Positions 45,580 to 56,788 of a DNA stretch of 64,000 nt are shown one piece after another (the first letter of the stretch is position 1; each line of letters starts with the position of its first letter). The stretch is from Solimonas terrae (GTDB lineage Bacteria > Pseudomonadota > Gammaproteobacteria > Nevskiales > Nevskiaceae). Made by a program: the position numbers and the translations under genes. The stretch is taken from contig NZ_JAAMOW010000007.1 of assembly GCF_011067135.1 (NCBI RefSeq), forward strand, positions 272,719 through 336,718, read 5' to 3'. Under the pieces are notes generated by a model that was not told the DNA's origin, did no database searches, and worked only from the letters and a program-made list of their open reading frames with translations.

Positions 45580-47192
45580 AACTTCGGCAACTCGGTGCAG
45601 CGGGAATGCTCGCAGGCTGCTGGCTGCTGGCGCCATTGGCCGCCGTGGCCGACGAGGTCGACGACGTGTCGGCATCGCCCTTCCGTTTGAGCGAAGCGCC
45701 GCCCGAGTTGCTGGCCCCGGCTGATACCGCCCCGACGTCGACAGACGACGCCGACACGGAGTCCTACGGCGCGCTGCGGACCGTGCCCTACGACCCTTCG
45801 CGCTTCTCGGCGGACCCGCACTACGGAGAGGACTACGACGCCGAGGCGCAACGTGTGATCTACGGTGGCAAATCCAAAATCGAAAACAGCCCTCGGCCGC
45901 TGTTCGAGTTCGGCTATCCGCAGTACGAGGCCGGCCCGCTGCCGCCGGCGCGCGACTGGTTCGGCGCGAAGAATCTGGCGCGCCCACAGTTCCTCGTGTT
46001 CGGCGACTGGCGCAGCGCGATCGCCGCCAACGATGCCGGCGACAACCGCATCTCGCAACTGGCGACGCGTCTGAATCTGGACTTCGATCTGGCGGTCACG
46101 TCAACCGAGCGCTTCCACTGGTCGATGCGGCCGCTGGACCGCGGCGGCCGCTTTACCCGCTATCAGTTCTCCGGACAGAAGAAGCCGGACGACGACGGAT
46201 TTCACAGCCAACTCAACGGCAACCTCAAGACCGCATTCTTCGAAGGCGATCTGGCGGCGATGATGGCCGGCTTCACCGGTCGCGACCAGCACTGGGATCT
46301 GCCGGTGACTGCCGGCTTCGTGCCGTTTTTCGTGCAGAACGGAATCTGGATGAACGATGCGATGACCGGTGCGGCATTCACGATTCCGGCGCGCAACAGC
46401 GCGGCGCTGAACATCAGCAACATGGACATAACGGTGTTCGGCGCCGGCGGCATCGTCGCCAGTGGGGCCCTGCGCAATGCCGACGGTACGCTGGACGACA
46501 GCGCCGGGCAGATCGTCGGCACCGCGATATTCGCGGAGCTGCTGCGTGGCTATCTGGAAGCAGGCTACGGCTACACGCGCGATACGCGGCACTTCGCCGG
46601 CGGTGGTGATTTCGGTTATCACAATCTGACCCTGGCCTTCACGCGGCGCTACGCCGGCGTGCTGTCGAACAGCGTCCGAGCCATCGTCAACTTCGGCCAG
46701 AAACCGCCGCCCGGCGCCGCTCACACGGCCGACGGCTACGTGCTCCTGGTGGAGAATTCCTTCGTCACCGCGCACGAGCTGACGCTGGTGCCTTATCTCA
46801 ATCTCTGGTTCGGCGAACACCACCCGCAATCGCTGGCGCGCGCCGCCGACGCCGGTGGGCTGCTCGCGAACACCGGCATCAACTTCCAGACCGACGGACT
46901 CACCGGCTTTCCCAATCTCGATGCCAGTGCACAGGACACGCTGGGCGGCGCGCTCGGCATCGAATATCTGTTCAGCCTCGACCGTCAGGTGGTGGCCGAA
47001 TTCGCCAGCGTGATTCCGCACGGCAACGATGATGGCGGCAAGCGTCCGATCCGCCAGAGCGCGTTCGGTCTGCGCTACCAGCAGAATCTCACCAAGGCAT
47101 GGATCATGCGCACCGACTTCAACTACGGCCTGCGCAGCGAGGGTCAGCCGGATTTCAGCGGCATCCGCCTCGAATTCCGGCGCAAGTTCTGA
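45576..47192 (+). CDS. Outer-membrane beta-barrel protein of the cytochrome operon
   Basis: A 538-residue protein with a signal peptide (MLAGCWLLAPLAAVADE). The mature part has an acidic, disordered first 90 residues, and then many alternating amphipathic strands (FLVFGDWRSAIAAN, LNLDFDLAVTSTERFHWSMRPL, YNFGL-type turns). It ends in FRRKF, with the terminal Phe required for BAM insertion. No haem motif or CxxC is present, so it is not an obvious MtrB copy. It is translationally coupled to the decaheme gene (ATGA). It is probably an outer-membrane pore or conduit sleeve for the operon's cytochromes; family membership was not recognised. Confidence 0.8.
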   Translation: MKLRQLGAAGMLAGCWLLAPLAAVADEVDDVSASPFRLSEAPPELLAPADTAPTSTDDADTESYGALRTVPYDPSRFSADPHYGEDYDAEAQRVIYGGKSKIENSPRPLFEFGYPQYEAGPLPPARDWFGAKNLARPQFLVFGDWRSAIAANDAGDNRISQLATRLNLDFDLAVTSTERFHWSMRPLDRGGRFTRYQFSGQKKPDDDGFHSQLNGNLKTAFFEGDLAAMMAGFTGRDQHWDLPVTAGFVPFFVQNGIWMNDAMTGAAFTIPARNSAALNISNMDITVFGAGGIVASGALRNADGTLDDSAGQIVGTAIFAELLRGYLEAGYGYTRDTRHFAGGGDFGYHNLTLAFTRRYAGVLSNSVRAIVNFGQKPPPGAAHTADGYVLLVENSFVTAHELTLVPYLNLWFGEHHPQSLARAADAGGLLANTGINFQTDGLTGFPNLDASAQDTLGGALGIEYLFSLDRQVVAEFASVIPHGNDDGGKRPIRQSAFGLRYQQNLTKAWIMRTDFNYGLRSEGQPDFSGIRLEFRRKF

Positions 47193-47201
47193 GGCTCCGA
47201 C

Positions 47202-48986
47202 ATGAACAGGTTCCTACTGCTTTGCACGGTTCTGCTGGCACTCGCCGGTTACGGCGACGGCGCGCTCGCGCAATCGGCCGACACCGCACCCGCACCTGAT
47301 GCCGCAACTGCGGCGACCGCGGCGCCGACAGTCGATCCGCATGCCGCGGTGTTCGCCAACAACCCCTTTCCGAGTGCCCGCGAGTGCGGCGCCTGCCATA
47401 CGAAGGTGTTCTGGGAGTGGTCGGTCTCCAACCACGCCTATGCCTCGATCTCGCCGATGTTCCACAAGTTCGAGCAGACCATCAGCACGCTTTCGTCCGG
47501 CACCATCGGCACGTTCTGCGTACGCTGCCACCAGCAGATCGGCACACAGCTCGGCGAACCGCGCGAACGGCCGCTGTGGCAGCGCAGCGAAGTGTCGCGC
47601 GAGGGCATCACCTGTGTCACCTGCCATCGCGTCAACAAGGAATTCAACAAGGTCAACGGCGAGCGCGAAGTACTGCCGGGCAGCATCAACGACCCGGTCT
47701 ACGGCGCCGGACGCGGCACCCATTACGGCGAAGTCGTGGCGGATTCGCAGCGCTACGACGTCGCGCTGTCACCCGGGCAGGAAGGGCGCCCCATCCACTC
47801 GGCGCCGATCCGTTTCGAGACGATCTCGCGTTCGGAATTCTGCGTGTCCTGCCATCAGGTGGCGGTGCATCCCGGCATCAAGCTGGAAGTCGTCTGGGAC
47901 CAGTACCGGGACTCTCCCGCGTTCGCCAAAGGCGTCACCTGCCAGGACTGTCACATGGGCAAAGTGCCGGGACGATCGCTTGGCTACGAAACCTGGCCAA
48001 TTGCGATCGTCAACGGCCAGGTCGTGGGATCGGACAGCCAGAAGCATTCCAATCACATGTTCTTCGGCCCCGGCTATCCGATCGCCCATCCGGGCCTGTT
48101 TCCGTTCAACCCCAAAGCGCTGCACTGGAGCATCGAGCAATGGCTGCAGTTCGACTACCGCTCGGACTGGGGCAAGGCGGAGTGGGAGGACGCAGTCGCA
48201 CAGGGTCGCATCGCGGCACCGGATTTCCCGGCGCCGTGGACCGAGCGCGCGCAACGCGAAGCGGCACGCAGCATCATCGACGACAACAGCAAGCTGCTTG
48301 AAGCCAAGCGCCGCTCTCGCATTGCGGTGCTGGAGAACGGCTCGCGTCTCGACGGCCCGATCTTCGATACGGTGGCGCGCAGCGGTCATGCGCTGCGATT
48401 CCACTACAACGTCGTGAACATCGACCCCGGGCACAACCTGCCGTCCGGTTCGCTCGGCGCGCAGCCGGAAATCTGGCTGGACGTCGTACTGGTCGGACCG
48501 GACGGCCGACGCGTCTTCGAATCGGGTTATGTGGACTCCAACGGCGACATGGCCGATCTGCACTCGCTGGACTATGCCAAGGGCAAGATCGCGCTCGACG
48601 ACCAGCTGTTCAATCTGCAGACCAAGTTCCTCACCACAAACGTGGTCGGCACTGATCGCGAAATGTATCTGCCGGTCAACTTCGACGTGGACCAGTTGCC
48701 GTTCATCCGCCCCTCTGGCGTACCCACCACCGTGCTCAATCATCCGCCGCTGATCCGCATGGAACAGCGCAGCATCCCGCCACTCGGTCAGCGCGAAGCG
48801 CGCTACACCGTGCCCGCCGAACTGATGAAGCAAGCCGGCAAATATGTCCTGCAGGTGCGTCTGCGTTCACGCGCGGAGCCGATCTACTTCATGCGTTTCT
48901 GCGGCGCCACCCCGGAAATGGAACGGAGCATGAACCAATGGATGATCGATATTCATCCGCAGGCGACCGAGTTCGAGGTCGAATAG
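47202..48986 (+). CDS. Periplasmic pentaheme cytochrome c with large C-terminal domain
   Basis: A 594-residue exported protein (signal LLLCTVLLALAGYGDGALAQS). Five CXXCH sites lie between about residues 62 and 252: CGACH, CVRCH, CVTCH, CVSCH and CQDCH. The spacing and the motif SARECGACHTKVFWEWSVSNHAYAS recall the c554/NrfA-related group. Histidines further on (HSNHMFFGPGYPIAHPG) may give distal haem ligands. The last 250 residues have no Cys pairs and look beta-rich (FHYNVVNIDPGHNLPSGSLGAQPEIWLDVVLVGPDG). The ATG at 47202 is 9 bp after the barrel gene stop. It may be an electron carrier or terminal reductase. Confidence 0.85.
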   Translation: MNRFLLLCTVLLALAGYGDGALAQSADTAPAPDAATAATAAPTVDPHAAVFANNPFPSARECGACHTKVFWEWSVSNHAYASISPMFHKFEQTISTLSSGTIGTFCVRCHQQIGTQLGEPRERPLWQRSEVSREGITCVTCHRVNKEFNKVNGEREVLPGSINDPVYGAGRGTHYGEVVADSQRYDVALSPGQEGRPIHSAPIRFETISRSEFCVSCHQVAVHPGIKLEVVWDQYRDSPAFAKGVTCQDCHMGKVPGRSLGYETWPIAIVNGQVVGSDSQKHSNHMFFGPGYPIAHPGLFPFNPKALHWSIEQWLQFDYRSDWGKAEWEDAVAQGRIAAPDFPAPWTERAQREAARSIIDDNSKLLEAKRRSRIAVLENGSRLDGPIFDTVARSGHALRFHYNVVNIDPGHNLPSGSLGAQPEIWLDVVLVGPDGRRVFESGYVDSNGDMADLHSLDYAKGKIALDDQLFNLQTKFLTTNVVGTDREMYLPVNFDVDQLPFIRPSGVPTTVLNHPPLIRMEQRSIPPLGQREARYTVPAELMKQAGKYVLQVRLRSRAEPIYFMRFCGATPEMERSMNQWMIDIHPQATEFEVE

Positions 48987-48997
48987 GAGCGCGAATC

Positions 48998-50038
48998 ATG
49001 AAGAATGCCCACCGATTCCTGCGCGCCGGATTGATTCTCGCCGCAGCACTGGCCGCCGGTGTCGCCGGCGCCACGGATGCGCTGCCGAGCGACAGCTACG
49101 CGCACGTTGGAGTCGGCAGTTGCGCACAAAGCACCTGCCACGGCTCGGTCAAACCCTGGCTCGTGTCGCCCGTGCAACAGAACGAGTATTTCGTCTGGCG
49201 TGACCACGACCGGCATGCCCAGGCATTCTCGGTCCTCGATGGCGACCGGGGCCGGGCGATTGCCGCGCGGCTCGGCGCCGGCGATGCCACGAAAATGCCG
49301 CTCTGCCTGGGCTGCCACGCAGAAAACATCCCGGCCGCACAACGCGGGCCGCAGTTCAGCATCGGCGAAGGTGTTGGCTGCGAGGCCTGCCACGGTGCCG
49401 CGCAGAAATGGATCGGGATGCATACCGCGCCAGACGCGGACATGGCGTCGCTGCTCGGCCAGGGTTTCTATCCCACCGCAGCGCCCGCCGCACGCGCGCA
49501 GCTCTGCGCTGGCTGCCACGAGTTCGGCGCGCGCGGGGCCGATCACCGGCTGATGGCCGCCGGCCACCCGGCATTCGCTGACGATCTGGCGAGCTATCTG
49601 GAGAAGTGGCCGAAGCATTACACGGTGGACGCCGACTACATCGCGCGCAAGCATCCGCCGGAGGCGGGGGTGCAGGCTTCGTTCGATCGCTTGCAGCACG
49701 CGGCCGACTGGGCGGGCGCGCTGGCACGCTCGACGGCCGGCGTGAACGGCGTCTTCCCCGAGTTCAGCTTCTTCCGCTGCGACAGCTGTCATCGCCCGGC
49801 AGAAGCCCGCGACACGGCGGGGCGCACTCGCCCGCGGCTCAACGATTCTGCGGTACGCGCGCTGCTGGCGGACGAACATGCGCTCGATCCGGCACAGCGT
49901 ACGCAGATCGCGCAACGGCTCGAACAACTGAGCGCCGGCCTTGATCGTGGCGACCGCGCTGCCTACGCCGCTGCGGCGCAGGCCCTGAACCTCAGCTTGC
50001 GCAGCGCGCTGGCCGCGGGCGTCCCGGGCACACGCTGA
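48998..50038 (+). CDS. Periplasmic pentaheme cytochrome c with one CX4CH site
   Basis: A 346-residue exported protein (signal peptide RAGLILAAALAAGVAGATD). Four normal haem sites are CLGCH, CEACH, CAGCH and CDSCH; the first site is CAQSTCH near residue 42, with four residues between the cysteines. The context HVGVGSCAQSTCHGS resembles the first haem region of c554-like multihaem proteins. The C-terminal 60 residues are helical (DPAQRTQIAQRLEQLSAGLDR). It starts 11 bp after the previous stop, with AGGAGCG upstream, and is the last gene of the operon. It is convergent with rplQ. Confidence 0.85.
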   Translation: MKNAHRFLRAGLILAAALAAGVAGATDALPSDSYAHVGVGSCAQSTCHGSVKPWLVSPVQQNEYFVWRDHDRHAQAFSVLDGDRGRAIAARLGAGDATKMPLCLGCHAENIPAAQRGPQFSIGEGVGCEACHGAAQKWIGMHTAPDADMASLLGQGFYPTAAPAARAQLCAGCHEFGARGADHRLMAAGHPAFADDLASYLEKWPKHYTVDADYIARKHPPEAGVQASFDRLQHAADWAGALARSTAGVNGVFPEFSFFRCDSCHRPAEARDTAGRTRPRLNDSAVRALLADEHALDPAQRTQIAQRLEQLSAGLDRGDRAAYAAAAQALNLSLRSALAAGVPGTR

Positions 50039-50110
50039 CGACGCGGCGGCCGGCCCCGCGCTGTGACGCCCGGGGCGGCCGATCGCCGGGTTCTGAAGGA
50101 AGTGCAGAAA

Positions 50111-50136
50111 GCAAAACGGGCGCCGAAGCGCCCGTT
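50111..50136 (-). terminator. Terminator of the alpha ribosomal operon
   Basis: A 9-bp perfect stem AACGGGCGC/GCGCCCGTT. On the minus strand the loop is C(TTCG)G, an extra-stable tetraloop, and a short T-run (TTTTGC) follows. It lies 23 bp after the rplQ stop. It may also help stop transcripts of the convergent cytochrome operon. Confidence 0.85.
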
Positions 50137-50158
50137 CCTTGCACCGCAAAAACCGATA

Positions 50159-50545
50159 TCACTCGGCAGCAGCAGCCCCGGCACCGGCCGGACGGTCGAC
50201 GAGCTCGACGTAGGCCATCGGCGCATCGTCGCCGGCACGGAAGCCGCACTTGAGAATGCGCAGATAGCCGCCCGGGCGCGTGTTGTAGCGCGGGCCCAGC
50301 TCATTGAACAGCTTCTGCACCGCATCGCGATCGCGCAGGCGCGCGAACGCCAGGCGGCGGTTATGGACCGAATCGGTCTTCGCGCGGGTGATCAACGGCT
50401 CGGCCAGACGGCGCAGCTCCTTGGCCTTCGGCAGCGTGGTCTTGATGAGCTCGTGCTCGAACAGCGCAACCGCGATCGCCTGCATCGTCGCTTTGCGGTG
50501 GCTGGGAGTGCGGCCGAAAGCGCGGCCCGACATCTTGTGACGCAT
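50159..50545 (-). CDS. rplQ: 50S ribosomal protein L17
   Basis: 128 residues, the usual length. The start [32 protein letters not shown] is typical of L17, followed by [24 protein letters not shown]17 sits at the peptide exit side of the large subunit. The end is Ala-rich (GAGAAAAE), a short extension over E. coli. Last gene of the alpha operon, 26 bp after rpoA, followed by the operon terminator. Confidence 0.98.
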   Translation of the reverse strand: MRHKMSGRAFGRTPSHRKATMQAIAVALFEHELIKTTLPKAKELRRLAEPLITRAKTDSVHNRRLAFARLRDRDAVQKLFNELGPRYNTRPGGYLRILKCGFRAGDDAPMAYVELVDRPAGAGAAAAE

Positions 50546-50571
50546 GGCTGGGTTTCCCTAAAAGCTTCTAC

Positions 50572-51552
50572 TTAGGCGGGCACTTTCGGCGACGACCAGT
50601 TCTCGAGCTTCATGCCGAGATCCAGTTCGTGCGAGCGAAGGGCTTCCTTGATTTCGTTGAGCGACTTCTTGCCGAGGTTCGGCGTCTTCATCAGTTCCAT
50701 CTCGGTGCGCTGCACCAGATCACCGATGTAGTAGATGTTCTCGGCCTTGAGGCAATTGGCCGAACGCACCGTCAGTTCGAGATCATCGATCGGACGGAAC
50801 AGGATCGGCGACAGCTCCTTCTTGCCCGGCACCGCAGCGGCCTGCGCAGCTTCGGCCTCGAGGTCGACGAACACCGACAGCTGGTCACGCAGGATGCGCG
50901 CCGCCAGGCGCACGGCTTCCGCCGGCTCGATGCCGCCATTCGTGTCGACATCCAGGATCAGCTTGTCGAGGTCGGTGCGCTGGGCAACGCGGGCGCGCTC
51001 GACCGCGTAGCTGACGCGACGCACCGGGCTGTAGCTGGCATCCAGCTTCAGCACGCCAACGCCGCGGACATCTTCTTCGCGCGTCGCGCTGGCGGCCGGC
51101 ACGTAGCCGCGGCCGCGCGTGACTTTCAGCGTCACGTTCAGCTTGCCGCCGGTGAGGTTGGCGAGCACCAGTTCCGGATTGACGATCTCGACATCGTGGT
51201 CGAGCTTGATGTCGCCGGCGGTGACCGGGCCCGTGCCCGACTTCTCGAGACGCAGCGTCGCTTCTTCGCGCGAGTGCATGCGGATCGCGATGTTCTTGAT
51301 GTTCAACAGGATGTCGAGGACGTCTTCCTGCACGCCTTCGACCGCACTGTACTCGTGCACGACACCGTCGATCTGCACTTCGGTGATCGCGGCGCCCGGG
51401 ATCGACGACAGCAGGATGCGGCGCAGGGCATTGCCCAGCGTATGGCCGAAGCCGCGTTCCATCGGTTCCAGCGCGACACGCGCGTGGCTCGGCGAAACGA
51501 CTTCGACGTCGATCTGGCGCGGCTTGAGCAGGTCTGCGACAACGTTCTGCAT
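50572..51552 (-). CDS. rpoA: RNA polymerase alpha subunit
   Basis: 326 residues. The N-terminal domain has the dimer and beta-contact region ([45 protein letters not shown]). The C-terminal domain (about 245-315) carries the UP-element and activator surface ([50 protein letters not shown]). It is preceded by rpsD (49 bp) and followed by rplQ, the standard alpha operon order. Full length and intact. Confidence 0.99.
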   Translation of the reverse strand: MQNVVADLLKPRQIDVEVVSPSHARVALEPMERGFGHTLGNALRRILLSSIPGAAITEVQIDGVVHEYSAVEGVQEDVLDILLNIKNIAIRMHSREEATLRLEKSGTGPVTAGDIKLDHDVEIVNPELVLANLTGGKLNVTLKVTRGRGYVPAASATREEDVRGVGVLKLDASYSPVRRVSYAVERARVAQRTDLDKLILDVDTNGGIEPAEAVRLAARILRDQLSVFVDLEAEAAQAAAVPGKKELSPILFRPIDDLELTVRSANCLKAENIYYIGDLVQRTEMELMKTPNLGKKSLNEIKEALRSHELDLGMKLENWSSPKVPA

Positions 51553-51601
51553 GATGTACCTCTATTCGTGAAACGGGCTTGGCTGACGAGGACTCGAACG
51601 A

Positions 51602-52222
51602 CTACTTCGAGTACAACTCGACGACCAGCGCCTCGTTGATGTCCGGCAGGATCTGATCGCGCGTCGGCACGGCCTTGAAGGTGCCCTTCAGACCCTTCTC
51701 GTCGACGTCGACCCAGTCGGCCAGACCGGCCTGCGTGGCGATCGACAGCGCTTCGACGATGCGCGACTGGTTGCGCGACGCTTCGCGGATCTCGACGACG
51801 TCACCGGATTTGACCTGGTACGACGCGATGTTGACGAGCTTGCCGTTGACGACCACCGACTTGTGCGACACCAGCTGACGGGCTTCGGCGCGGGTACGCG
51901 AGAACCCCATGCGGTAGACGACGTTGTCGAGACGCGACTCGAGCATCTGCAGCAGCAGCACGCCCGTCGAGCCCTTCTTCGAAGAAGCCTTCAGGTAGTA
52001 GTTGCGGAACTGCTTTTCGAGCACGCCGTACATCTGCTTGAGCTTCTGCTTCTCGCGCAGCTGCAGGGCGTAATCCGACAGACGGGTCTTGGCGGCACCA
52101 TGCTGACCCGGACGGGTCTCCATGTTGCACTTGCTGTCGATCGAACGGGCACGCGACTTCAGCAGCAGATCGGTGCCGGCGCGGCGGGACAGCTTGCACT
52201 TCGGTCCAATGTAACGAGCCAT
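51602..52222 (-). CDS. rpsD: 30S ribosomal protein S4
   Basis: 206 residues. It begins [22 protein letters not shown], with an S4 RNA-binding fold ([34 protein letters not shown]). Only two cysteines are in the N-terminal part, so it is the zinc-free form. S4 starts 16S assembly and in enterics represses the alpha operon by binding the rpsM leader. Spacing to rpsK is 11 bp. Confidence 0.98.
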   Translation of the reverse strand: MARYIGPKCKLSRRAGTDLLLKSRARSIDSKCNMETRPGQHGAAKTRLSDYALQLREKQKLKQMYGVLEKQFRNYYLKASSKKGSTGVLLLQMLESRLDNVVYRMGFSRTRAEARQLVSHKSVVVNGKLVNIASYQVKSGDVVEIREASRNQSRIVEALSIATQAGLADWVDVDEKGLKGTFKAVPTRDQILPDINEALVVELYSK

Positions 52223-52233
52223 GGTTTCTCTCC

Positions 52234-52632
52234 TTACACGCGGCGGCGCTTGGCCGGCCGGCAGCCGTTATGCGGAATCGGCGTGACGTCGGTGATGTTG
52301 GTGATCTTGAAACCGGCGGCATTGAGCGCGCGCACGGCCGATTCGCGACCCGGGCCAGGGCCCTTGACGCGGACTTCGATGTTCTTGACGCCGTGTTCGG
52401 CGGCCGCCTGGCCGGCCTTGTCGGCTGCAACCTGCGCCGCGAACGGCGTCGACTTGCGCGAACCCTTGAAGCCCGCCGCGCCGGCCGTGCTCCACGACAG
52501 GGCATTGCCCTGGCGGTCGGTGATCAGGATGATCGTGTTGTTGAAAGAGGCATGAATATGCGCCACCGCATCGGTGACGTTCTTCTTGACCTTCTTGCGC
52601 TTGGCCGTGTTGGCGGCAGACGGGTTAGCCAT
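52234..52632 (-). CDS. rpsK: 30S ribosomal protein S11
   Basis: 132 residues. [47 protein letters not shown] and the C-terminal [18 protein letters not shown] are diagnostic. S11 lies on the 30S platform beside the mRNA exit. An N-terminal tail ([17 protein letters not shown]) is basic. 20 bp after rpsM. Confidence 0.98.
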   Translation of the reverse strand: MANPSAANTAKRKKVKKNVTDAVAHIHASFNNTIILITDRQGNALSWSTAGAAGFKGSRKSTPFAAQVAADKAGQAAAEHGVKNIEVRVKGPGPGRESAVRALNAAGFKITNITDVTPIPHNGCRPAKRRRV

Positions 52633-52652
52633 GTACTTGTCCGGCTCTCAGA

Positions 52653-53021
52653 TTATTTCTTGGCGGTCGCGACGGTGCCGCGACGAGGACCCTTGCGGGT
52701 GCGCGCATTGGTACGGGTACGCTGACCGCGCACCGGCAGACCACGGCGATGACGCAGCCCACGGTAGGAACCGAGGTCGATCAGTCGCTTGATGCTCATC
52801 GACACTTCGCGGCGCAGGTCACCTTCGACGATGAGCTTGCCGATTTCGGTGCGCAGCTTTTCCAGCTCGCCTTCGGTCAGCGAACGGATCTGCACTGCCG
52901 GATCGATACCGGCCGCCGCGCAGATCTGCTTGCTGCGCGTCTTGCCGATGCCGTAGATCGACTGCAGCGCGATCACCGTGTGCTTTCTATCCGGGATGTT
53001 GACGCCCGCGATACGTGCCAT
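52653..53021 (-). CDS. rpsM: 30S ribosomal protein S13
   Basis: 122 residues. [39 protein letters not shown] and [32 protein letters not shown] are family signatures; the tail contacts tRNA in the P site. First gene of the alpha operon proper. A strong sigma-70 promoter is 40-70 bp upstream and the ribosome binding site AGGTAGG precedes the ATG. Confidence 0.98.
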   Translation of the reverse strand: MARIAGVNIPDRKHTVIALQSIYGIGKTRSKQICAAAGIDPAVQIRSLTEGELEKLRTEIGKLIVEGDLRREVSMSIKRLIDLGSYRGLRHRRGLPVRGQRTRTNARTRKGPRRGTVATAKK

Positions 53022-53061
53022 GTCCTACCTCGATTGATGCCTAACGCGCGAAAAGCCGCAC

Positions 53062-53090
53062 ATTATATTGATTCACTGGGACCGAATCAA
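53062..53090 (-). promoter_or_regulatory. Sigma-70 promoter of the alpha operon (before rpsM)
   Basis: On the minus strand TTGATT (-35) and a perfect TATAAT (-10) are separated by exactly 17 bp. Transcription would begin near 53055, giving a leader of about 34 bases before rpsM. This would drive rpsM-rpsK-rpsD-rpoA-rplQ independently of the S10/spc transcript. Confidence 0.85.
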
Positions 53091-53103
53091 ACAGCGACGG
53101 GCT

Positions 53104-53217
53104 TCAGCCCTGGCGCTGCTTGTGACGCGGATCGGTGCAGAGGATGCGCACGACGCCATTGCGACGGACGACCTTGCAGTTCCGGCAGATTTTCTTGACC
53201 GATGCACGGACTTTCAT
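53104..53217 (-). CDS. rpmJ: 50S ribosomal protein L36
   Basis: 37 residues, easily missed by length filters. It reads [17 protein letters not shown] through to [13 protein letters not shown]. Cys11, Cys14, Cys27 and His32 make the zinc-binding C(+) form. It lies 28 bp after secY and ends the spc operon, followed by the alpha-operon promoter. Confidence 0.97.
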   Translation of the reverse strand: MKVRASVKKICRNCKVVRRNGVVRILCTDPRHKQRQG

Positions 53218-53245
53218 GACTGACCTCTGGACTAGGTAATCGGGA

Positions 53246-54595
<1,350 letters not shown>

Positions 54596-54610
54596 GACCG
54601 TGGTTCGTCC

Positions 54611-55045
54611 TTACTCGGCGATCGAACCGCCGGCGGCGGTGATCACTTCGCGGGCACCCTTGGTGACAAGCACGCCCTTGAGCGCGACCTTGCGGCTCAG
54701 CTCGCCGGACTTGATGATCTTGGCGGTCTGCGTGCCGGCCGGCACGATGTTCGCCGCCTTGAGCACGGCGAGATCGATCTCCGTCACGGTCATCTTCTCG
54801 ATTTCCGAGAGACGCACTTCCGCGGTCAGCGACTTGATCGGCGACTTGAAGCCACGCTTCGGCAGGCGGCGCTGGATCGGCATCTGGCCGCCCTCGAAGC
54901 CGACCTTGTGATAGCCGCCCGAGCGCGCGGTCTGACCCTTGTGGCCGCGGCCTGCGGTCTTGCCCAGGCCCGAGCCGATACCACGGGCAACGCGGACCTT
55001 CTTGGTCTTGGCGCCCTTGCCCGGCTTGATGCTATTCAGTTTCAT
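54611..55045 (-). CDS. rplO: 50S ribosomal protein L15
   Basis: 144 residues. It begins [43 protein letters not shown] and has [19 protein letters not shown], both diagnostic. The Gly/Lys-rich tail enters 23S rRNA. Located 26 bp after rpmD. Confidence 0.98.
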   Translation of the reverse strand: MKLNSIKPGKGAKTKKVRVARGIGSGLGKTAGRGHKGQTARSGGYHKVGFEGGQMPIQRRLPKRGFKSPIKSLTAEVRLSEIEKMTVTEIDLAVLKAANIVPAGTQTAKIIKSGELSRKVALKGVLVTKGAREVITAAGGSIAE

Positions 55046-55071
55046 TTCCGTGGATCCTGTCGAGGTCGCGT

Positions 55072-55263
55072 TCAGGCGACTTCTTCGATGCGCAGCATGT
55101 ACGACACCTTGTTCACCATGCCCATGTTCTCGGGCGTGGCGGCAACAATGCGCGACTGGTGCATGCGGCTGAGGCCCAGGCCGCGCACGCAGGCCTGATG
55201 CTTGGGCAGACGCTTGGCAAGGCTACGGATCAGCGTCAGCTTGATCTGCTTGGGAGCGGTCAT
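55072..55263 (-). CDS. rpmD: 50S ribosomal protein L30
   Basis: 63 residues. [57 protein letters not shown] fits L30 throughout. Located 15 bp after rpsE. Confidence 0.97.
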   Translation of the reverse strand: MTAPKQIKLTLIRSLAKRLPKHQACVRGLGLSRMHQSRIVAATPENMGMVNKVSYMLRIEEVA

Positions 55264-55278
55264 GGTCGTTCTCGTTCT

Positions 55279-55791
55279 TTAGCCGAGGAGTTCTTCGACG
55301 GTCTTGCCGCGCTTCGCGGCCATTTCCGACGGAATGTTCATCTTGGTCAGCGCATCCATCGTCGCGCGCACCAGATTGATCGGGTTGCGCGAGCCGAGCG
55401 CCTTGGCGAGCACGTTCTGCACACCGGCGACTTCGAACACGGCACGCATCGCGCCACCGGCGATCACGCCGGTACCGTCGGAGGCCGGACGCACGAACAC
55501 CTTGGCGGCACCGTGCTGGCCCCAGATCTCGTGCTGCACGGTCAGGCCCTTGAGTGCGACCGACACCATGTTCTTGCGAGCCTGGTCCATCGCCTTCGAG
55601 ATGGCCTGCGGCACTTCGCGCGCCTTGCCGTAGCCGAAGCCGACGCGGCCGGCGCCGTCACCGACGACCGTCAGCGCGGTGAACGCGAACTGCTTGCCGC
55701 CCTTGACCGTCTTCGACACGCGATTGACGGTAATCAGCTTTTCCTTGAAATCGCTGCCCTGCTGGCTGTCGTAGCTGTGTTGGTTCGCCAT
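55279..55791 (-). CDS. rpsE: 30S ribosomal protein S5
   Basis: 170 residues. [50 protein letters not shown] is the S5 double-stranded RNA-binding region; [41 protein letters not shown] is the second domain. It works in decoding accuracy and helicase activity at mRNA entry. It begins 3 bp after the rplR stop. Confidence 0.98.
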   Translation of the reverse strand: MANQHSYDSQQGSDFKEKLITVNRVSKTVKGGKQFAFTALTVVGDGAGRVGFGYGKAREVPQAISKAMDQARKNMVSVALKGLTVQHEIWGQHGAAKVFVRPASDGTGVIAGGAMRAVFEVAGVQNVLAKALGSRNPINLVRATMDALTKMNIPSEMAAKRGKTVEELLG

Positions 55792-55794
55792 TTC

Positions 55795-56151
55795 TTAGAA
55801 CTCCAGGCCGGCTTCACGCGCGGCATCGGCCAGGGCCTTGATGCGGCCGTGATATTGGAAACCCGCACGGTCGAAGGCCACCTTGGTGATGCCCTTTTCC
55901 TTGGCACGCGTCGCGATCGCTTCGCCAACCTTCTTGGCGGCGGCGACGTTGCCCGTACCCTCCAGGCCTTCGGCAACCGCCTTTTCCACGGTCGAGGCGC
56001 TGACCACCGTGACCGACGCGTCCGGCGCGATGATCTGCGCATAGATGTGCTGCGGCGTGCGGTGGATCGCCAGGCGATGCACGCCCAGCTCGCGGATATG
56101 AGCGCGCGTGCGGCGGGCGCGGCGAATGCGGGTCTGCTTCTTGTCCTTCAT
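55795..56151 (-). CDS. rplR: 50S ribosomal protein L18
   Basis: 118 residues from the ATG at 56151. [37 protein letters not shown] and [26 protein letters not shown] are typical; L18 binds 5S rRNA. The open frame extends to 56238, but the family start is at [11 protein letters not shown]. The gap from rplF is 96 bp, the largest inside the S10/spc block, and has no gene. Confidence 0.97.
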   Translation of the reverse strand: MKDKKQTRIRRARRTRAHIRELGVHRLAIHRTPQHIYAQIIAPDASVTVVSASTVEKAVAEGLEGTGNVAAAKKVGEAIATRAKEKGITKVAFDRAGFQYHGRIKALADAAREAGLEF

Positions 56152-56247
56152 GATTCCAACTTTCTGGTCGATACCAAAATGTTTGCGAGAAGTAATCCGG
56201 TCCATGTGCGCAGCGCGGTCCGAAGGGGGACCCGCCACGCGAACGCG

Positions 56248-56778
56248 TTATTTCTTCTTCGCTTCCTTGAGTTCCACCTTCTCGGTGGAATAACGCACGC
56301 CCTTGCCCTTGTAAGGCTCCGGCGGGCGGAAACCGCGGATGTCGGCGGCAACCTGGCCGACCATCTTCTTGTCTGCACCCTTGACGATCACTTCGGTCTG
56401 CGTCGGCGTTTCCACCGTGATGCCGTCCGGAACCGGATATTCAATGGGGTGCGAGAAGCCGAGCGAGAGATTGACCTTCCTGCCCGCGGCAGCGGCGCGA
56501 TAACCGACGCCGACCAGCTGCAGCTTCTTCTCGTAACCGGCCGACACGCCGACCACGGCATTGTTCAGCAGCGCGCGGAACGTGCCGGCCTGCATCTTGT
56601 CGGCGGTCACCGAGGCGGCCGCAACGGTGATCACGTCACCGTTGACATCGATCTCGACCTTCGGCGGCACGTTGATCGTCAGGCTGGTCTTGGCGCTCTT
56701 GACGGTCAGCTGGCCATTGGCCTTGCTGACCTGGACGCCGGCCGGTAGTTTCACCGGCATTTTGGCTACGCGGGACAT
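56248..56778 (-). CDS. rplF: 50S ribosomal protein L6
   Basis: 176 residues from the ATG at 56778 ([16 protein letters not shown]). The second domain has [29 protein letters not shown] and the C-terminal [27 protein letters not shown]. It lies near the factor-binding site of the 50S. 10 bp after rpsH. Confidence 0.98.
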   Translation of the reverse strand: MSRVAKMPVKLPAGVQVSKANGQLTVKSAKTSLTINVPPKVEIDVNGDVITVAAASVTADKMQAGTFRALLNNAVVGVSAGYEKKLQLVGVGYRAAAAGRKVNLSLGFSHPIEYPVPDGITVETPTQTEVIVKGADKKMVGQVAADIRGFRPPEPYKGKGVRYSTEKVELKEAKKK

Positions 56779-56788
56779 GGTGCTTTCC

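Noticed and set aside
43906..45987. A 693-codon open frame on the minus strand opposite the decaheme cytochrome gene
   Set aside because: It lies antisense to a gene with ten CXXCH motifs and is Arg/Ala/His-rich with no recognisable motifs; such shadow frames are expected in DNA of this GC content.
45576..47192. Barrel protein as an MtrB/PioB homolog
   Set aside because: It lacks the N-terminal CxxC and is shorter than MtrB; only the general beta-barrel features and the terminal Phe support a shared role, so no symbol is assigned.
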